A stretch of 31,765 bases of DNA from an uncultured Eubacteriales bacterium (GTDB lineage Bacteria; Bacillota_A; Clostridia; Oscillospirales; Oscillospiraceae), in contig CATKHE010000180.1 of assembly GCA_949747935.1 (NCBI GenBank), forward strand, positions 1-31,765, written 5' to 3'. This document shows, one piece after another, positions 7,515 to 14,635 of the stretch. Position 1 is the first letter of the stretch. Each line of letters starts with the position of its first letter. Made by a program: the position numbers and the translations under genes. The notes under the pieces were generated by a model. The model had not been told where the DNA came from. It saw only the letters and a program-made list of their open reading frames with translations, and did no database searches.

Positions 7515-8570
7515 ATGAAACAATTTTATGGCATGAGTCAGAGAGGGAACCTGACGGAAGCGCTTCAGGGCCTCTACAATCCCCAGTTTATTATGCTGCT
7601 CTCAAACGACACGCAGTTTGAGGAGCATGTGGCAGCCCTGGAAAAGCGCTATCCCGGCGTTCCCAGCATCGGGTGCATCGGAATGAGCTACCAGCTCGGC
7701 GTCGTGGAGCACGGCGTTGGAATCATCGCTTTCTGCGACGGCGTCACCGCGGCGGCAAATGTGCTGGAGCAGGTGTCCACCGTACCGGTCAAATACATAC
7801 ATCGTCTGGAGCGTGATATCCAGACAGTGGGCGGCTCCAGCCGGGACACCGTCTGCATCGATTTCTGCACCGGGAACGACGCCTGTGTGCTGACCACGAT
7901 CTATACCGTGCTTCGGAAGCGGGGCATCTCTCTGGTGGGTGGAACCGGCGACCAAGGAAAGGTATCCGCCAACGGCCGGATCTATCAGGACGCGGTGGCC
8001 TACGCCTTGGTCCGAAACCAGAACGGCCGGGTCAGGACCTATAAAGAAAACATCTATCACCAGTTGGGAAATTACCGTTTCATCGCCTCTGACACCGACC
8101 GTGCCAACTATGTTCTGGGCTCCTTGAACGGCAAGCCGGCCAAGCAGGTCTACAAAAGTATCCTCCACGTGACGGACGAAGAGATTCTCACCCGGACCTT
8201 TCAGAACCCTTTCGGCAAGCTCAACGGCGACGACACCTGCATCATCTCTATTAAGGAGGTCAACGGAAACGCCCTGGCCTGTTTCCGTCAGGTCAACGAT
8301 TCCGACGTTCTGATTCTGTTGGAGCTGGGGGACTACCAGGCCATCACCCGGGACACCATTCAGCAGATATGCCATGATTTCCCTCGCCGTTCCGCCATTT
8401 TCTCCGTCAACTGCCTGTTCCGATACAAGCTGTTCTCCGAGCGCGGTTACATGCAGCCCTATCTCCAGGAGATGGCGGCTCTGGGCTGTCACGCCGGCTT
8501 TGTGGGCTACGGCGAGCACTACAACGATCGTTTCGTGAACCAATCCATGACCTGTGTGGTCTTTGAATAA
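7515..8570 (+). CDS. FIST N/C domain signalling protein
   Basis: The protein has 351 aa, no signal peptide and no membrane segment, so it should be cytoplasmic. The N-terminal half (roughly 20-200) has the FIST_N style, with repeated small-residue strands (PSIGCIGMSY, GISLVGGTGDQG) that enclose a putative small-ligand pocket. The second half (about 210-340) has FIST_C features, including CLFR, a later GFVGYGE motif and a closing cysteine-containing strand. FIST domains are proposed sensory modules that bind small ligands such as amino acids and occur with signal-transduction partners. The ATG at 7515 is chosen over an upstream TTG because GGAGGG lies about ten bases before it. A methyl-accepting protein gene follows after 17 bp, so the two probably act together. 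I am fairly sure of the family but not of the ligand. Confidence 0.8.
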   Translation: MKQFYGMSQRGNLTEALQGLYNPQFIMLLSNDTQFEEHVAALEKRYPGVPSIGCIGMSYQLGVVEHGVGIIAFCDGVTAAANVLEQVSTVPVKYIHRLERDIQTVGGSSRDTVCIDFCTGNDACVLTTIYTVLRKRGISLVGGTGDQGKVSANGRIYQDAVAYALVRNQNGRVRTYKENIYHQLGNYRFIASDTDRANYVLGSLNGKPAKQVYKSILHVTDEEILTRTFQNPFGKLNGDDTCIISIKEVNGNALACFRQVNDSDVLILLELGDYQAITRDTIQQICHDFPRRSAIFSVNCLFRYKLFSERGYMQPYLQEMAALGCHAGFVGYGEHYNDRFVNQSMTCVVFE

Positions 8571-8587
8571 TAAGGAGGGGAGCGGCC

Positions 8588-9532
8588 ATGTTGTTTAGGA
8601 GAAAAGACCGGCAGAAACCGGCAAAGGTCCGTAAGGAAGACTGTCTCTACCCGATGCTCCATGTGGCGGACAGCCTGAAGGAATACCAGAAGGAGCTGGT
8701 AAAGAAAGAGGTGGCCTCTCTCTGGGAGCTGAGCATGGTGGGCACCTCCTTTTCCGGTGTAATCAAGGAGGCGGATCACTTCCAGGCGAAGCTCCAGGAC
8801 TTGGGGTTGTCCTTTTCCAACATCAATGAGACGGCGGAGCAGTTCGCTCAGGTGCGGAACGAGATTGCCCAGAACGTGTCGGAAGCCCAGGGCCAGATGG
8901 AGGATCTGGGCCGCACCTCCGCGCAGGTCCAGAAATCCTACGATGAGATGACAGAAATCTTCACGCAGCTTCAGGCCGCTATCAAGGCGATTCAGCAATG
9001 TATGGGCAAGATTGTGTCCATTGCGGACCAGACGAACATCCTTGCTATCAACGCCTCTATCGAGGCGGCCAGAGCGGGCGTCGAGGGCAAGGGATTCGCC
9101 GTGGTGGCCGCCCAGGTAAAAGAGCTGGCTAAAGAAATAAAAATACTTGCCGGTGAGGTGGATACTGGCATTAACGATGTGGAAGACCGCGCCAGCCAGC
9201 TCAGCGGCAGTATTCAGACGTCTCAGGAGACTTTGGGTCAGGGCGTTGGCATTGTGTCCCAGACTGACGAGAGCTTCCGCAAAATCACCTCCGCCGCCGA
9301 GGGAGCCGTGTCTGTGCAAACGGAGATTGCCGGTGTGATCCTCGCCTCTCAGCAGGAGCTCCAAGTGATCCGCCAGTTTTTCGATCAGATCAAGAGCCAG
9401 TACCAGGAGGTCGTCACACATATCGACCGCGCCAGCCGTCTGGGCACCACCAAAAGCGCCATGTTCGAGGACATGGACAACATGATCTCCCAGCTCCCGC
9501 CCCTCGTCAAAGACATGGAGGGGAACACCTGA
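8588..9532 (+). CDS. Cytoplasmic methyl-accepting chemotaxis protein without membrane or sensor domain
   Basis: The protein has 314 aa and is almost entirely coiled-coil. The receptor hairpin tip is clear at about residues 147-181 (DQTNILAINASIEAARAG, then GFAVVA and VKELA), the region that contacts CheA and CheW. There is no transmembrane helix, HAMP or ligand domain. The first 20 residues are basic, and the stretch to about 60 is helical. It lacks an obvious C-terminal CheR-docking pentapeptide. The upstream FIST protein may provide the sensing function in trans; this is inferred from operon structure. The ATG has a GGAGGGG site. A strong terminator follows 49 bp after the stop. No other chemotaxis or flagellar gene is in the window, so the output could be chemotaxis or another CheA-type pathway. 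Confidence 0.92.
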   Translation: MLFRRKDRQKPAKVRKEDCLYPMLHVADSLKEYQKELVKKEVASLWELSMVGTSFSGVIKEADHFQAKLQDLGLSFSNINETAEQFAQVRNEIAQNVSEAQGQMEDLGRTSAQVQKSYDEMTEIFTQLQAAIKAIQQCMGKIVSIADQTNILAINASIEAARAGVEGKGFAVVAAQVKELAKEIKILAGEVDTGINDVEDRASQLSGSIQTSQETLGQGVGIVSQTDESFRKITSAAEGAVSVQTEIAGVILASQQELQVIRQFFDQIKSQYQEVVTHIDRASRLGTTKSAMFEDMDNMISQLPPLVKDMEGNT

Positions 9533-9581
9533 AGCTGTCGCTGCTCCCTCCGGACGGTTTGAGTGGAACGCGCGGCGGCAT

Positions 9582-9619
9582 AAAAGCCATCGGATTGGTT
9601 TGAATCCGATGGCTTTTTT
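9582..9619 (+). terminator. Rho-independent terminator after the FIST-MCP pair
   Basis: A perfect 15-bp stem (AAAAGCCATCGGATT and complement) with a six-base loop is followed by a six-T run. It also has an A-tract on the other side, so it could work in both directions. Confidence 0.92.
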
Positions 9620-9705
9620 ACATCTGTTTCTCCATCCCAGCCCATATTTCCCACCGGCAGGGGTTGAAAGGGAAGAGACTCCATGCTATATATTATCAAT
9701 ACGAA

Positions 9706-10079
9706 TCAAGTGTTGAACAAGGACTTGGCAAGAGCGGCAGCGATGCGGCGCGGGTCCGAGCAGGTGCGGACTAAGGAAACAGACTGAATATCAGTCAAGC
9801 AATTGGCCCGTTGAAAAAACACTCGACGGGCTGGCGGACAGAACTGGCAAAGGAGGAAAATGTATCGTCAGAAAGCAGCATGTTGTCCTTTTGGTTTTTC
9901 GAGGGGTAAGCAGCTCGAGGGCGCGGTTTTGCTTGAGTGACTGCGCCTAACCAACGTCAATATATGCCTTATCAGCAGATAGCCGTCCTGACTTCAAGGA
10001 GGCATGGTCCTCCATAATTTGTTTGGCGGCAGGGAGGTTGTGCTGAGCCGCACTGGAAGCCATCAAGGACACCGGGATA
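9706..10079 (-). pseudogene. Decayed DDE transposase, C-terminal half (copy A, IS982-like)
   Basis: The minus strand carries fragments of one transposase in shifting frames. First comes AAQHNLPAAKQIMEDH followed by SADKAYIDVG and a TAG stop. Near 9810-9836 is RQPVECFFN, then near 9781-9795 TDIQSVS, and the end IAAALAKSLFNT with a TGA at about 9706. Active relatives have a D-K-A/G-Y motif and a closing RQPIESFFNW...IQxASKVRS...AAA pattern, so at least one stop and one frameshift have broken this copy. The N-terminal half is missing; the homology begins abruptly at 10079, inside a truncated flavodoxin gene. Positions 9919-10079 match 24848-25008 in inverted orientation at about 94% identity. 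The IS982 family is my best guess and is less certain than the call that this is a transposase. Confidence 0.75.
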
Positions 10080-10175
10080 CAGAGCGGGACCCACCCCGCT
10101 CCGAATGATTTCGGCTTCAGCCACCTCTCTGGTTTTGCCGCCGCGGACCGATACATATACAACAGCCGTTTTCAT
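10080..10175 (-). pseudogene. Flavodoxin gene truncated by the transposase scar
   Basis: The ATG at 10175, with GAGGAG just upstream, opens MKTAVVYVSVRGGKTREVAEA, a typical flavodoxin first strand and FMN-phosphate loop (family form S/T-x-T/R-G-x-T). After about 30 residues the frame runs into the decayed transposase and ends, whereas a flavodoxin needs roughly 140 residues. Its start is 10 bp after the HD-protein stop, so the two were one operon. The rest of the gene is not recognisable in the window. Function is presumed lost. Confidence 0.6.
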
Positions 10176-10185
10176 TGTGTTCTCC

Positions 10186-10764
10186 TCACAACGCCGCAAC
10201 CGTCGTCTCAATGGCCTCCTCCTCGGCCTGCATCGCCCTGAGCGTCATATCCAGCAGCTTGTCCAGCTCCCAGCCCAGCAGCTCCGCCCCTTTGGCTATG
10301 ACGTCCCGGGAGCAGCCGGCGGCAAACTTCTTGTCCTTGAATTTTTTCTTGAGGGATTTCAGCTCCATGTCGGCAGTGCTTTTGGAGGGACGCATCAGGG
10401 CCGCCGCACCGATCAGACCGGTGAGCTCGTCACAGGCGTAGAGCACCTTCTCCATCTCGTGCACCGGCTTGATATCCACCCGGTGCCCCCAGCCGTGGCT
10501 GGCGGTGGCCCGGACAATGGCCTCCTCCACTCCGGCATTCCGCATCAGCTCCTGAGACTTCTCACAATGCTCCTCAGGCCACATCTCAAAGTCCAGGTCG
10601 TGGAGCAGGCCCACCACGGACCAGAAGTCCGCCTGGTCCACATAGCCCAGTTCCCGGGCGTACCATCCCATCACATGCTCCACCGTGATGGCGTGGCGCA
10701 GATGGAAGGGCTCCTTGTTGTATTGGGTCAGCAGGTCCCAGGCCTGAGAACGGGATATGGACAT
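10186..10764 (-). CDS. HD-domain phosphohydrolase family protein
   Basis: The protein has 192 aa and no membrane segment. The HD metal site is visible: His24 or His30 in HLRHAITVEH, the His55-Asp56 pair in GLLHDLDFE, His90 in ASHGWG, and Asp112 in CDELTGL. This small stand-alone HD fold is usually annotated as an HDIG-type hydrolase acting on nucleotides or other phosphoesters; the substrate is unknown. A helical C-terminal tail follows residue 130. The ATG has GAGGAG upstream. A promoter (TTGACA, 17 bp, TATAAC) overlaps the end of the degV-type gene, and the transcript is predicted to begin with a 15-bp hairpin. The downstream operon partner was a flavodoxin, now truncated. Confidence 0.85.
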   Translation of the reverse strand: MSISRSQAWDLLTQYNKEPFHLRHAITVEHVMGWYARELGYVDQADFWSVVGLLHDLDFEMWPEEHCEKSQELMRNAGVEEAIVRATASHGWGHRVDIKPVHEMEKVLYACDELTGLIGAAALMRPSKSTADMELKSLKKKFKDKKFAAGCSRDVIAKGAELLGWELDKLLDMTLRAMQAEEEAIETTVAAL

Positions 10765-10794
10765 AAATATCTCTCCTCTGTGTTATGGTTTGTC

Positions 10795-10827
10795 ATACAG
10801 GGTAAGGGCTTTGCCCTTACCCTGTAT
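10795..10827 (-). promoter_or_regulatory. 15-bp perfect hairpin at the predicted 5' end of the HD-gene mRNA
   Basis: Arms 10795-10809 and 10813-10827 (ATACAGGGTAAGGGC and complement) enclose a three-base loop. The stem starts at the transcription start expected from the -10 at 10834-10839. No T-run follows on either strand, so a simple terminator for the DegV gene is unlikely; mRNA stabilisation or an operator dyad is preferred. Confidence 0.6.
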
Positions 10828-10833
10828 TTGTAA

Positions 10834-10862
10834 GTTATACCGTAATTTTAACCATCTGTCAA
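10834..10862 (-). promoter_or_regulatory. Sigma-A promoter of the HD gene
   Basis: On the minus strand TTGACA (10857-10862) is followed after 17 bp by TATAAC (10834-10839). The -35 box overlaps the TGA stop of the DegV gene. Confidence 0.75.
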
Positions 10863-11692
10863 TACGCCACCACAATGCCGCCATCATAGGCGTAGACGCT
10901 GGTGATGCCTCCGGCCTCGGTGATGAGGATATGGGCAAATTTGCATTTCGCCTCCACCATAGCCTTCACCTGGAAAGCCCGCTCCAGACAGTTGCAGTGG
11001 CAGATGGCCAGGGTGCGACCCACGTGGGCGGCATCGGCCGCGATCTTATCCACCATTTTGGTCAAAGCCTGCTTGATGGTCAGCGCCTGTCCCAGCTTAC
11101 AGATCTCCCCTTCCGGGGTGGCGCCCATAAAGAGCTTGATTTTCAGCGCCCCGGTGATGACCGCCTGGAGCTTGGTAAGCCGGCCGTTTTTCCGCAGATT
11201 CTCCAAGCTCTCCAATACAAACAGAGTTTGCATCTGGTAGATGAATTGTTCCACCTCGGTGACCACCCGCTTATAGGGCATCCCCGCAGAGGCCAGCCGG
11301 TGAATCGCCATAGCCACCAGCAGCTCTCCGGAAGCGGCGGAGCAGGAGTTGAACACGTGGACGTTGACCTCCGGGTGTTCCTCCTCCATAAGGATGCGGG
11401 CCTGCTCGGCACTGTTGTGGGAACCGCTGAGCAGAGCCGACAGGGTAACTACATAGATATCGTCCGCCCCTCGGAAGGCGTCCAGATAGGTCTGGGGAGA
11501 GGGACAGGCAGTGGAGGGGGCGTCCTCGCTCTGGCGCATGGCCCACAGCAGATCAGCCTGATCAAAGGTCTCGTCGTCCACAAAGGTACTGCCGTTGGAC
11601 TGGATGGTCAGCGGAACCTTGACAAAGACGGGGTCCTTCAGCATGGCGGGGGTCAGGTCGCAGCAGCTGTCCACTACAATTTTGAAACTCAT
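10859..11692 (-). CDS. DegV family fatty-acid-binding protein
   Basis: The protein has 277 aa. DegV/FakB proteins hold a fatty acid so that the kinase FakA can phosphorylate it for phospholipid synthesis. The family pattern is present: N-terminal IVVDSCCDLTPAM, then YVVTLSALLSGSHNSAEQA, in which the Ser/His loop binds the carboxylate, and a later RKNGRL motif. The ATG at 11692 is preferred because GGAG lies nine bases before it; the ATG three codons earlier abuts the same GGAG with no spacing. The gene is monocistronic or leads into the HD gene. Its upstream region has TTTACA, 17 bp, TAAACT. No fakA is in the window, and the lipid specificity cannot be read from sequence. Confidence 0.93.
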   Translation of the reverse strand: MSFKIVVDSCCDLTPAMLKDPVFVKVPLTIQSNGSTFVDDETFDQADLLWAMRQSEDAPSTACPSPQTYLDAFRGADDIYVVTLSALLSGSHNSAEQARILMEEEHPEVNVHVFNSCSAASGELLVAMAIHRLASAGMPYKRVVTEVEQFIYQMQTLFVLESLENLRKNGRLTKLQAVITGALKIKLFMGATPEGEICKLGQALTIKQALTKMVDKIAADAAHVGRTLAICHCNCLERAFQVKAMVEAKCKFAHILITEAGGITSVYAYDGGIVVAY

Positions 11693-11738
11693 GTATTTCA
11701 TCTCCAGACATGGTTTTTTAAATTAGATTCTGACAATT

Positions 11739-11767
11739 AGTTTACCATACCTTTGGGGAGATGTAAA
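11739..11767 (-). promoter_or_regulatory. Probable promoter of the DegV gene
   Basis: On the minus strand TTTACA (11762-11767) and TAAACT (11739-11744) are spaced 17 bp apart, with matches of 5/6 and 4/6. Confidence 0.5.
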
Positions 11768-11795
11768 GAGAAAATATAAATCTCCGCCTGATAAA

Positions 11796-12308
11796 TCAGT
11801 GTCTGCCAATCACATAGCGATCATGCGGCATATCAACGCCACGATAATGCTTGATCCATGTGTCCATTACAGTCATGCCGTTTCTAATAGCCACGTTCTG
11901 CGAAGCTGTGTTGGTATTTCTAATGATAGAACAGACTTCCTCTGCATTCAGCACATCAAAGGCATAGTGCTTACATGCCTGAGCCGCTTCTGTGGCATAT
12001 CCCTTATGCCAGTACCGCCGTTGAAACAAATAGCCTATTTCAAGCACTTCCCGCTCTTTCCACAACTGCATCGTTAACCCGCACTGTCCAATCATCTCTC
12101 CAGTCTCTTTCAACACTACCGCCCACAACCCAAAACCATATTTATGATAGCGCGCCAACTGTCTGTCAAGCCATTCCTGTACCTCTGTGCTGCTAAAGGC
12201 GCCCTCATATGCATACATCGCCTTTTCGTCCTGCAAAATTACACATAGCGCCTCAAAGTCAGGCTGTCCCATTTCACGCAGGCACAATCGTTCTGTTTCA
12301 AGAATCAC
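11796..12308 (-). CDS. GNAT N-acetyltransferase (RimJ/RimL-like)
   Basis: The protein has 170 aa. The N-terminus ILETERLCLREMGQPDFEAL is typical of the RimJ/RimL branch, and the acetyl-CoA phosphate loop is RRYWHKGYATEA near residue 97-108. A closing strand with NxASQNVAIRNGM matches motif B. It would move an acetyl group from acetyl-CoA to an amine, either a protein N-terminus or a small molecule. The start is a GTG whose bases overlap the trmD stop (GTGA), with GGAGGGAGA upstream, so it is translationally coupled to trmD. By eye its codons are clearly richer in A/T than its neighbours, which hints at recent acquisition. The substrate is unknown. Confidence 0.88.
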   Translation of the reverse strand: MILETERLCLREMGQPDFEALCVILQDEKAMYAYEGAFSSTEVQEWLDRQLARYHKYGFGLWAVVLKETGEMIGQCGLTMQLWKEREVLEIGYLFQRRYWHKGYATEAAQACKHYAFDVLNAEEVCSIIRNTNTASQNVAIRNGMTVMDTWIKHYRGVDMPHDRYVIGRH

Positions 12309-13051
12309 AGTTTATCTCCCTCCAGCTCCTTCAGCAGCTTCTGGTCCTCCTTGGAGGACAGGTCCAGCCGTTCATACAGGTCGGGCCGGCGTTGTCTGGT
12401 GCGGAGGATAGACATTTTTCTGCGCCACTGGTCCACCCTGGCGTGGTTGCCCGACAGGAGGATGGGCGGCACCGCCCGGCCGTGCCACACCTCGGGACGG
12501 GAGTACTGGGGGGCCTCCAGCATCCCGTTCCAGTGGCTTTCGTTCTCATAACAGGAGGGGTCGGACAGCACTCCGGGCACTAGGCGGCACACCGCGTCGG
12601 CCACCGCCATGGCCGGGATCTCCCCACCGGTCATGACGAAGTCGCCGATGGAAATTTCCTCGTCCACGCACTCCTCAATAAACCGCTCGTCGATGCCCTC
12701 GTAGTGGCCGCAGACCAGGATGAGCCGCTGGTAATCGTCCTTTAAGCGCCTGGCGTCGGCCTGGGTAAAGGTCTTCCCTGCCGGAGACATGTAGATGGTA
12801 TGGACCCGCTCCCCCGCTTCCTGGCAGACGTGCTCCCAGCAGCGGAATAGCGGGTCGGCCTGCATCACCGCTCCCCTTCCCCCGCCGTAGGGGTAATCGT
12901 CCACCTGTTTCTGCTTGTTCACGGTGTAGTCCCTGATCTGGTGGCACTCCACCCGAATATAGCCCCGCTCCTGCCCCCGGCCCAGGACCGACTCACAGAG
13001 CATATCCCCTACCACATCGGGAAATAATGTCATAATATCAATACGGTACAT
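12305..13051 (-). CDS. trmD: tRNA (guanine37-N1)-methyltransferase
   Basis: TrmD uses S-adenosylmethionine to methylate G37 next to the anticodon and so prevents +1 frameshifting. The ATG at 13051 gives 248 aa starting MYRIDIMTLFP, the conserved N-terminus; an upstream ATG at 13072 adds seven non-conserved residues. The trefoil-knot motifs are present: YPYGGGRGAV (54-62), CGHYEGIDER (114-123) and SIGDFVMTGGE (134-144), then QYSRPEVW. In the loop that holds the catalytic Asp in characterised enzymes (Asp169 in Haemophilus), this protein reads ENESHWNG, which puts Glu171 at that position. The gene is not beside rpsP, rimM or rplS, its usual partners; it has its own promoter and is followed by an overlapping acetyltransferase gene. 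Confidence 0.95.
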   Translation of the reverse strand: MYRIDIMTLFPDVVGDMLCESVLGRGQERGYIRVECHQIRDYTVNKQKQVDDYPYGGGRGAVMQADPLFRCWEHVCQEAGERVHTIYMSPAGKTFTQADARRLKDDYQRLILVCGHYEGIDERFIEECVDEEISIGDFVMTGGEIPAMAVADAVCRLVPGVLSDPSCYENESHWNGMLEAPQYSRPEVWHGRAVPPILLSGNHARVDQWRRKMSILRTRQRRPDLYERLDLSSKEDQKLLKELEGDKL

Positions 13052-13084
13052 ATCCGTTCCGCCTTTCTCCATGCTTAAGGCAAT

Positions 13085-13113
13085 ATTATACGGGATTCCT
13101 TCCTTGTTTGCAA
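13085..13113 (-). promoter_or_regulatory. Sigma-A promoter of trmD-GNAT
   Basis: On the minus strand TTGCAA (13108-13113), 17 bp, TATAAT (13085-13090). This is the same -35 variant and spacing as the TRAP promoter. The predicted start near 13078 leaves a leader of about 27 nt before the chosen ATG. Confidence 0.78.
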
Positions 13114-13155
13114 CGGATTCCAGGTAAAAAAACTATCGCATTTCTGGCAAAAATA

Positions 13156-13164
13156 TGCTATGAT
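13156..13164 (+). promoter_or_regulatory. Extended -10 element upstream of the flavo-diiron gene
   Basis: TGCTATGAT is an extended -10 (TGn plus TATGAT). No convincing -35 box lies 17 bp upstream. The predicted start near 13171 gives a leader of about 35 nt. Confidence 0.4.
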
Positions 13165-13205
13165 ATGGGACGATAATATTTTGTACGAAAGCGAGGTCAT
13201 TCTTA

Positions 13206-14555
13206 ATGTACTGCACCCGTAAAGTCACCGACGACCTGATTTGGATCGGAGCCAACGACCGCCAACACCCCATCTTCGAGGCGGCCCACCCCGTCCCCCG
13301 GGGGATGTCCTACAACTCCTACCTCCTGCTGGACGAGAAAACCGTCCTCTTTGACACGGTGGACCGGGCGGTTCAGACTCAGTTTCTGGAGAATCTGGAG
13401 CACGCCCTGGACGGCCGCAAGCTGGACTATATCTTCGTCCACCACATGGAGCCCGACCACGCCGCCACCCTGGGCGACCTGATGCTCCGCCACCCCGAGG
13501 CCAAAATCGTCTGCAACGGCAAGGCCATCAATATGATCCGCCAGTTCCACGCCGCCGACCCTAAAGGGGCCATCCTTGTGAATGAGGGTGACACCCTGTC
13601 CACCGGCCGCCATCATTTCACCTTTGTGGCCGCCCCCATGGTCCACTGGCCGGAGGTGGTGGTCAGCTATGACTCCACCGACAAGATCCTCTTCTCCGCC
13701 GACGGCTTCGGCTCCTTCGGAGCGCTGAACGGCGTCCTCTTCGCCGACGAGGTCGATTGGGAGCGGGACTGGCTGGACGAGGCCCGCCGGTACTACACCA
13801 ACATCGTGGGCAAGTACGGCCCCCAGGTGATGGCCCTGCTGGGCAAGGCCTCCAAACTGGATATTCAGATGATCTGCCCCCTCCACGGCCCTGTGTGGCG
13901 CAAGGACTTTGGACAAATCATCGACCGGTATGTGAAGTGGGCCAGCTACGAGCCCGAGGTCCAGGGCGTGGTCATCCCCTTCGCCTCCATCTATGGCAAC
14001 ACCGAGACCGCCGCCAACATCCTGGCCTGCCGTCTGGCCGAGCTGGGCGTCCCTGTGGAGATGCACGACGTATCGGTGACACACTACTCCCATGTACTGT
14101 CCGACTGCTTCAAATACAGCCACATCGTCTTCGCCTGCCCCACCTACAACAACGGAATTTTTGACCCCATGGAACACCTGCTCCGGGACCTGGCCCACCA
14201 CAACCTGCAAAACCGCAAGGCGGCCCTCATCCAGAACGGCTCCTGGGCTCCCGCCAGCGGCAAGCTGATGACTGAGATTTTGGGTGGGATGAAAAACATG
14301 GAGATCATCGAGGCCCCTGTCACCCTCAAGTCCGCCCTGGCCCCTGGCCAGGAGGCCGAGTTGGAGGCCCTGGCAAAAGTCCTGGCCGCCTCCATCAAGG
14401 GCGAGGAGCCCGCTCCTGAAACTGAATCGGCTCAGGATAAGCCCAAGGGTTTTGTTTGCAAGATCTGCGGCTTTATCTATGAGAGCGACACCCTCCCCAA
14501 GGACTACACCTGTCCCATCTGCCGCCGTCCTGCCTCCAACTTTGAGCCTGTCTAA
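13206..14555 (+). CDS. Flavo-diiron protein with C-terminal rubredoxin-like domain
   Basis: The protein has 449 aa. It reduces oxygen to water, or nitric oxide to nitrous oxide, in the cytoplasm of anaerobes. The metallo-beta-lactamase-like domain holds the full diiron ligand set: His80, Glu82, Asp84 and His85 in HHMEPDH, His147, Asp166 and His227. The flavodoxin domain starts near 253 with the FMN loop SIYGNTETAA (261-270). A Pro/Glu linker leads to a short C-terminal knuckle with Cys418, Cys421, Cys436 and Cys439, so electrons may enter through a bound iron within the same chain. The knuckle is shorter than classic rubredoxin, and a zinc site is possible. The start has GAGG nine bases upstream. 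A convergent EFR1 ferredoxin gene follows beyond a shared terminator. Confidence 0.94.
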   Translation: MYCTRKVTDDLIWIGANDRQHPIFEAAHPVPRGMSYNSYLLLDEKTVLFDTVDRAVQTQFLENLEHALDGRKLDYIFVHHMEPDHAATLGDLMLRHPEAKIVCNGKAINMIRQFHAADPKGAILVNEGDTLSTGRHHFTFVAAPMVHWPEVVVSYDSTDKILFSADGFGSFGALNGVLFADEVDWERDWLDEARRYYTNIVGKYGPQVMALLGKASKLDIQMICPLHGPVWRKDFGQIIDRYVKWASYEPEVQGVVIPFASIYGNTETAANILACRLAELGVPVEMHDVSVTHYSHVLSDCFKYSHIVFACPTYNNGIFDPMEHLLRDLAHHNLQNRKAALIQNGSWAPASGKLMTEILGGMKNMEIIEAPVTLKSALAPGQEAELEALAKVLAASIKGEEPAPETESAQDKPKGFVCKICGFIYESDTLPKDYTCPICRRPASNFEPV

Positions 14556-14569
14556 TAATTCCTCAGCTA

Positions 14570-14627
14570 AAGGCCCCCGGAAGGCCGAGCAGTCTATACC
14601 GGACTGCCCCGACCTCCGGGGGTCTTT
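14570..14627. terminator. Bidirectional terminator between convergent genes
   Basis: A long imperfect hairpin of about 25 bp (arms 14570-14594 and 14602-14626, a few mismatches or G-T pairs) has A-rich flank on one side and TTT on the other. It lies 15 bp after the flavo-diiron stop and 9 bp after the convergent EFR1 stop. Confidence 0.75.
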
Positions 14628-14635
14628 GATTGTGT

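Noticed and set aside
10795..10827. Hairpin considered as a terminator for the DegV gene
   Set aside because: No T-run follows on either strand, and the HD promoter upstream places the transcription start at the stem base, so a 5'-end role fits better.
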